Made by a program: the position numbers and the translations under genes
Part shown: positions 12,475 to 14,338 of the stretch, piece after piece
How the letters are laid out: each line of letters begins with the position of its first letter
Numbering within the stretch: the first letter of the stretch is position 1
Notes under the pieces: generated by a model
What the model was told of the DNA's origin: nothing
What the model saw: only the letters and a program-made list of their open reading frames with translations
Database searches by the model: none
Source: Burkholderiaceae bacterium
GTDB lineage: Bacteria; Pseudomonadota; Gammaproteobacteria; Burkholderiales; Burkholderiaceae_D
Assembly: GCA_031261905.1 (NCBI GenBank)
Contig: JAISIS010000195.1
Location: 1 to 14,338, forward strand
Direction of reading: 5' to 3'
DNA length: 14,338 bases

Positions 12475-13155
12475 ATGCGCAACCGGGAAGCAGTCGTATT
12501 TCTGTTCGATATTGATAATACCCTGCTGGACAATGACAGGGTAACGGCTGATTTGCGGCAGCATTTGCTGGACGCCTTCGGCCCGGAAAATGAAGCACGC
12601 TACTGGAAAATATTCGAGGAACTGCGCGCGGAACTGGGCTATGCGGATTACCTGGGAGCGCTTCAGCGGTACCGCACGCGTGATTTCAACAACCCGCACC
12701 TTTTGCAGATGTCCTCCTTCCTGCTGAATTATCCGTTCATGGACAGGCTGTATCCCGGCGCGCTGGCGGCGCTTGAATTTGTCCGGCAATGGGGAACTAC
12801 CGTAATTCTCTCTGACGGCGATGTGGTTTTTCAGCCGCACAAGGTTCAGCGATCCGGTCTGTGGAACGCCGTGGAAGGACGCGTCCTGATTTATATTCAC
12901 AAGGAGCAGATGCTGGATGATGTGCAAAAACGTTATCCGGCACAGCACTATGTGATGATTGACGACAAACTGCGGATCCTGCACGCCATGAAGCAGCAGC
13001 TTGGCAAGCGGCTGACGACGGTTTTCCCGCGCCAGGGACATTACGCGCTGGACCCCGAAAATATCGCCACTTACCCTGCCGCCGATATTGCCATTGAACG
13101 TATTGGCAATATGTTGCATTATGACCTGGCCGCCTACCTGGGAAAACAACAATAA
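12475..13155 (+). CDS. HAD-superfamily hydrolase
   Basis: A 226-residue haloacid-dehalogenase-type hydrolase, probably a phosphatase. All four motifs are present: motif I FDIDNTLLDND with D12 and D14, motif II LSDGD with S113, motif III K123 in PHKVQRSGL, and motif IV MIDDK with D163 and D164. Between motifs I and II lies a helical cap of about 80 residues (class C1 arrangement). The substrate cannot be read from the sequence. AGGAG stands 6 nt before the ATG, and a promoter is seen 42 bp upstream. It is divergent from the RquA-like gene and is followed 36 nt later by ackA, so the two probably share a transcript. A link to sugar phosphates or phosphoglycolate is possible but unproven. Confidence 0.85.
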   Translation: MRNREAVVFLFDIDNTLLDNDRVTADLRQHLLDAFGPENEARYWKIFEELRAELGYADYLGALQRYRTRDFNNPHLLQMSSFLLNYPFMDRLYPGALAALEFVRQWGTTVILSDGDVVFQPHKVQRSGLWNAVEGRVLIYIHKEQMLDDVQKRYPAQHYVMIDDKLRILHAMKQQLGKRLTTVFPRQGHYALDPENIATYPAADIAIERIGNMLHYDLAAYLGKQQ

Positions 13156-13191
13156 CCGCCCTGCCTGACAACTACACACGAGAGACTACTG

Positions 13192-14338
13192 ATGAATACC
13201 GTAATGCCCACCCCCATGCTGCGCTACTTTGCTGTCATCAATGCCGGTTCATCAAGCTATAAATTTTCCCTGTTTGAAGAAATGGAAGATAACCGCCTGG
13301 AACGGCGGACTTCCGGTGAAATTGAAAATGTCGGCAGCAATGACCCCTACTTCATCGCCAGAGACAGCAACCGCAAGATTGTCAGCCAGCACAGTTGGGG
13401 CGCCAATCTTTCCAGCGAGGCGCTGCTGGAATTTCTGATTGACTGGATCGAGGTGCATCTTTCGCCGAACAAACTCAGTGCGGTCGGGCACCGCATGGTG
13501 CATGGCGGCGCTGATTTCCTGGAACCCACACTGGTAACGCCGAAGGTGATGGAAAGATTGCGGCGTCTGATTCCACTGGCGCCGCTTCATCAGCCGCGCG
13601 TGCTGAGCGTGATAGACACCATTTCAAAACGTTACCCCAATTTGCACCAGGTCGTTTGCTTTGATACCTCTTTCCATCAGACCAATCCCTATATCTCCAG
13701 GCTTTACGGCCTTCCCGGCCACCTGACGGAAAAGGGGATTGTGCGTTACGGGTTTCACGGTCTTTCCTTTGAATACATCATAGGTGAATTACAGGAAATC
13801 GCGCCGGAAGACGCCAATGGCCGCACGATTATTGCACATCTGGGCAGTGGCGCGAGCATGTGCGGCCTGATCAACGGCAAAAGCATTGCCAGCACCATGG
13901 GATTCTCCACGCTGGACGGACTGGTGATGGGCACCCGCACCGGCACGCTGGACCCCGGCGTGATCCTGTACCTGCTGCAGCATGAAAAAATGACGGTGGA
14001 AGAACTTGAAACAATGCTGTACAAGCAATCCGGTCTGCTTGGGGTTTCCGGCATCAGCTCCGATATGCGCGATCTGCTGACTACCGGTAACCCGGCCTCC
14101 CGTACCGCTCTGGATCTTTTTGTCTATCGTGTGGCGCGCGAGACCGGCTCGCTGGCGGCGGCCTGCAAGGGGCTGGACACCTTTGTCTTCACCGCCGGTA
14201 TTGGTGAGCGCTCGCCGGAAATACGTCTTGCAATCTGCAGGCAACTGGACTGGCTCGGCCTGAAAATAGACGAAGAAGCCAATCAGGCCGGACGCCTCCA
14301 TATCAATACGCCCGACAGCAAGGTATCCGTCTGGATTA
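13192..14338 (+). CDS. ackA: Acetate kinase (3' end cut by the window edge)
   Basis: Transfers phosphate between acetyl phosphate and ADP, giving ATP and acetate in fermentation; the reverse reaction activates acetate. The frame is open for 382 codons to the right edge, and the family is about 395-410 residues, so only a short C-terminal piece is missing. Signatures: NAGSSSYK (17-24), GHRMVHGG, FDTSFHQT, RYGFHGLSFEYI, AHLGSGASMCGLINGKSIASTMGFSTLDG (in two adjoining blocks), GTRTGTLDPG and FTAGIGERSPEIR. They cover the acetate, nucleotide and phosphate sites of the ASKHA fold. The N-terminus is a little longer than usual before NAGSSS (16 residues). GAGAG lies about 8 nt upstream of the ATG. 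A phosphotransacetylase or phosphoketolase partner may lie beyond the window or elsewhere. Confidence 0.93.
   Translation, partial: MNTVMPTPMLRYFAVINAGSSSYKFSLFEEMEDNRLERRTSGEIENVGSNDPYFIARDSNRKIVSQHSWGANLSSEALLEFLIDWIEVHLSPNKLSAVGHRMVHGGADFLEPTLVTPKVMERLRRLIPLAPLHQPRVLSVIDTISKRYPNLHQVVCFDTSFHQTNPYISRLYGLPGHLTEKGIVRYGFHGLSFEYIIGELQEIAPEDANGRTIIAHLGSGASMCGLINGKSIASTMGFSTLDGLVMGTRTGTLDPGVILYLLQHEKMTVEELETMLYKQSGLLGVSGISSDMRDLLTTGNPASRTALDLFVYRVARETGSLAAACKGLDTFVFTAGIGERSPEIRLAICRQLDWLGLKIDEEANQAGRLHINTPDSKVSVWI

Noticed and set aside
12376..13179. 267-codon minus-strand open frame opposite the HAD gene
   Set aside because: The HAD frame shows all four catalytic motifs and a ribosome site. The opposite frame has no recognisable motif and crosses both the intergenic promoter and the 3' gap.
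1..14338. CRISPR array, tRNA or rRNA gene, insertion sequence, integrase or attachment site
   Set aside because: I found no regularly spaced repeats, no cloverleaf-like sequence in the spacers, no transposase or integrase frame and no terminal inverted repeats with target duplications.

Overview
The window looks like chromosomal DNA of a betaproteobacterium, most likely of the order Burkholderiales. The main reasons are the ribosomal/tRNA block rpsP-rimM-trmD-rplS followed by a CoA-pyrophosphatase-type NUDIX gene and a CobD/CbiB-family membrane protein, and a RelA of the monofunctional proteobacterial kind. Base composition looks near 50% G+C by eye, lower than most Burkholderiales. An anaerobic or facultative lifestyle is suggested by a RquA-like (rhodoquinone) protein, an acetate kinase and a perfect FNR/Anr-type box. 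Oxalobacter or a relative would fit, but this is inference from gene content and memory, not a database match.

Layout. (1) Bases 1-84: the last codons of an unidentified plus-strand gene. (2) 265-3785, plus strand: a tight manC-gmd-fcl cassette that turns mannose-phosphate into GDP-L-fucose, a precursor for fucosylated surface polysaccharide. An extended -10 promoter (182-190) precedes it. (3) 3786-4541: a short AT-rich intergenic stretch with a TTGAT-N4-ATCAA box, then a small lipoprotein gene whose stop codon lies in the loop of its own terminator. (4) 4541-5153, minus strand: two small accessory genes, a Lar-like CPFCGG zinc-ribbon protein and a 61-residue two-helix membrane protein. (5) 5276-9295, minus strand: relA, a CobD/CbiB-family membrane protein and a NUDIX hydrolase. 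(6) 9307-11460, minus strand: the rpsP-rimM-trmD-rplS operon, with a consensus -10 at 11455-11460 and a strong intrinsic terminator at 9307-9343. (7) 11545-12306, minus strand: the RquA-like gene. (8) From 12475, plus strand: a HAD-superfamily hydrolase and acetate kinase, which runs off the right edge.

Most of the window is ordinary housekeeping. The parts worth a second look are the RquA-like protein with its altered SAM-binding motif, the perfect FNR box overlapping a likely -35 element upstream of an uncharacterised lipoprotein, and the pair of small genes between that lipoprotein and relA. There are also several start-codon choices: gmd probably starts at a GTG, rimM at a TTG, and trmD and rplS are shorter than their longest open frames. 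No gene-free stretch longer than 300 bases is present. I saw no tRNA, rRNA, CRISPR array, insertion sequence or attachment site.
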